The notes under the pieces were generated by a model, which saw nothing but the letters and a program-made list of their open reading frames with translations, had not been told where the DNA came from and ran no database searches. From positions 57,763-121,762 of the forward strand of contig NZ_JAJMOX010000015.1 of NCBI RefSeq assembly GCF_020991455.1: a DNA stretch of 64,000 bases. Direction: 5' to 3'. Positions 62,477 through 64,000 of the stretch are shown here, piece by piece. The stretch is from Flavobacterium sp. JAS (GTDB taxonomy: Bacteria; Bacteroidota; Bacteroidia; Flavobacteriales; Flavobacteriaceae). A program made the position numbers and the translations under genes. The stretch's first letter is position 1, and every line of letters starts with the position of its first letter.

Positions 62477-62818
62477 ATGAATGCTACAAAAAAGCATATA
62501 GAAAAATCTAAACACAATTCATCAATGAGAAGCAATCCCTTTATTACTGTTATTCTATTGTTTTGTATAGAAATAGTCTTATATATTTATATAGATTACA
62601 TCGATTTGATAGTGCCTTCTTCAGAATACGCAGGTTTGATTATGCCCTTTTTTTGCTTTATGGTTCCTGCAATTACGTTTTTGATTTGGGTTTTTGTTAA
62701 AGATATGGCATATAAAAAGGAATTTAGACAGTTTTTAGTATTCCTCGTGATTGTTTCAATTATCATATTTGGTGCATTGTCTTTTTTAACTGCTTTAGGA
62801 GGAGCATATCAACATTAA
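62477..62818 (+). CDS. small membrane protein, 113 residues
   Basis: A charged N-terminus (about 1-18) precedes three membrane helices at about 20-45, 51-73 and 83-107 (FRQFLVFLVIVSIIIFGALSFL). No family recognised. It lies 16 bp after the preceding lipoprotein gene and 6 bp before the next gene, so it is most likely co-expressed with the DUF2931-like protein. Confidence 0.65.
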   Translation: MNATKKHIEKSKHNSSMRSNPFITVILLFCIEIVLYIYIDYIDLIVPSSEYAGLIMPFFCFMVPAITFLIWVFVKDMAYKKEFRQFLVFLVIVSIIIFGALSFLTALGGAYQH

Positions 62819-62824
62819 AAGAGT

Positions 62825-63814
62825 ATGAAAAAAACAAAATTAGATTATATCAACATCTTCTTAGTTGTAATTTTGGGATTACTAGTTATTCTCAATTTTG
62901 CAGTAAGATTTATAAATAAAGAGCAGGACAAGATGCTTTGGAATGCAGAAATTCATAGTTCAGCAGAACAAAATTCTTCATCAGAGAATTTAAATAGCGT
63001 CAAAATTGTAGAGGCCGTTTTTTATAATAATTTCAACCATTCCACAAGCGGTATTGATTCAGAATCAGATTGGGTAACAAATGCTAAGAGTGAAAATTCT
63101 GTTCATTTCAAAATCTGGGAAAAAGAACTTTTACCCGATTCTCTCAGCTTGAAATACTTCTCGATAGATGAACGTAAATTTTATCTGCTTACAACTCCGC
63201 TTCCATATAAAAAAATGAAAGACTTGGTTAAAGGAAAGGAGAATACTCCTGTTTTAATTTTAGAAATACGGCCGAAAGGGAAGGTTCTTTTGAAAATGAT
63301 CCAAAGTGAAGAGGAAAAAACTGAACCCCAATTTGTTGAAGAATTTATTTCTAAAGAAACTACAGGAAATTTAGATATGCTGGTATACGAAGTATCTTTA
63401 GGTGAAAAGTACAATCGTTACGAAGGTATTGAGAATATTACCGATTATTCAGACTTACTTCAAAACCAATTTAAATGGTCTGTCCAGATTGAAAAGCAAG
63501 AACAAGCTGTACTAACAAGTATTTATGCATATTCTTTTATAGAGAATAGAATAGAGATCTCAGAAGATAATGATGTAGCAGTAGCTCGAAGTATTCCAAA
63601 AATATTTTACATTTATTGGAAAAATAAAAAAGAATATAATATTCAGTATGAATTGTCCCCGGTTGAAGTTTTAAATGCTTTCCGAAAACTAAACCAAACG
63701 AATACATCAGATCCCATAACCTTGAGATTTAAAGTATATAAAAAAGCATATATCCAATGCGAAATTTCTAAAAATGGTATCGTCATACCTTTAAAAGATT
63801 TATATCCTGAGTAA
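62825..63814 (+). CDS. DUF2931-like membrane-anchored protein
   Basis: A 329-residue protein with one N-terminal membrane helix (about 9-30) and an extracytoplasmic domain. The central LPDSLSLKYFSIDERKFYLLTTPLPYKKMKDL matches the DUF2931 signature, in which a strand with WFSL-type sequence leads to KFY and a closing LP. DUF2931 proteins are lipoproteins or anchored proteins of unknown role, frequent in Bacteroidota near toxin-immunity and T6SS-linked loci. It ends the visible lipoprotein series. The last 186 bp of the window show only a weak hairpin (GCCC-TGTT-GGGC near 63885) and no gene. Confidence 0.7.
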   Translation: MKKTKLDYINIFLVVILGLLVILNFAVRFINKEQDKMLWNAEIHSSAEQNSSSENLNSVKIVEAVFYNNFNHSTSGIDSESDWVTNAKSENSVHFKIWEKELLPDSLSLKYFSIDERKFYLLTTPLPYKKMKDLVKGKENTPVLILEIRPKGKVLLKMIQSEEEKTEPQFVEEFISKETTGNLDMLVYEVSLGEKYNRYEGIENITDYSDLLQNQFKWSVQIEKQEQAVLTSIYAYSFIENRIEISEDNDVAVARSIPKIFYIYWKNKKEYNIQYELSPVEVLNAFRKLNQTNTSDPITLRFKVYKKAYIQCEISKNGIVIPLKDLYPE

Positions 63815-64000
63815 CCATAAAGGAAGTTAGGCAGCTAATTTATAAGATAACTTTTTTTTTAAATTAAATTGAAAAGTGATGTATGCCCTGTTGGGCTTAA
63901 ATATTGAAAATTGTTTTTTCACAAAAATTTATCATAATGCCGAAATAAGAAACTCACTTCTTCTGTTCATTTGGTGTTCTTCTTCGGTACAAGGCACATC

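Overview
The window is AT-rich, gene-dense chromosomal DNA from a member of the Bacteroidota, most likely Flavobacterium or a close relative. Supporting signs are two SusC/SusD pairs, a type IX secretion sorting domain, many short lipoproteins, FecI/FecR-type signalling, weak Shine-Dalgarno sequences and several TAnnTTTG promoter boxes. No rRNA, tRNA, CRISPR array or intact insertion sequence was seen.

Layout. 1-1538: a truncated ATP-cone/nuclease-like gene and a DUF1622 membrane protein. 1539-16051: a polysaccharide utilisation locus (PUL) with a sugar-kinase-like APH protein, GH35, SusC, SusD, a FAS1 lipoprotein, a DUF5007-like lipoprotein, a DUF5077/DUF3472 protein and GH20. Together they suggest uptake and breakdown of a glycan rich in beta-galactose and N-acetylhexosamine. 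Two tandem LacI-type operator-like palindromes and a hairpin-rich leader precede it. 16251-17771: an EptA-like phosphoethanolamine transferase. 18200-21873: pgl, zwf and gnd, the oxidative pentose phosphate branch.

22310-26610: the most unusual part. It holds an E1/ThiF-like adenylyltransferase, a LuxR-type regulator, a FeeM/LuxI-like GNAT protein, an 86-residue NHLP-type (nitrile hydratase leader-like) precursor and a 380-residue protein with an HExxH...ExxAD zincin motif. The intergenic DNA carries a perfect 20-bp palindrome, a perfect 14-bp palindrome and a repeated TAGCTTAA motif. I read this as a candidate undescribed RiPP or signalling-peptide cluster.

27030-39042: a type IX-secreted GH87-like beta-helix protein, a convergent small gene, a SAM methyltransferase, a DUF4377/META protein and a second SusC/SusD pair with a long leader. 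39221-44910: a YdeI-like protein, cold-shock protein, hotdog thioesterase, a four-gene YceI/cytochrome/DUF5777/OB-fold operon and a COG4315 lipoprotein. 45244-50463: sigma factor, FecR, TonB receptor and a divergent repeat-containing lipoprotein. 50501-50802: an internally deleted PfkB kinase pseudogene. 51219-58446: sensor kinase and receiver protein, a stand-alone MreB paralogue, a nucleotidyltransferase pair and a LytTR/LytS-type system. 58641-63814: a run of poorly characterised lipoproteins and membrane proteins.

Three elements of 154-191 bp built from nested hairpins lie between genes at 17.8, 32.3 and 40.1 kb, with a decayed single arm at 18.1 kb. They share one architecture and show compensatory changes, and look like a dispersed REPIN-like family.
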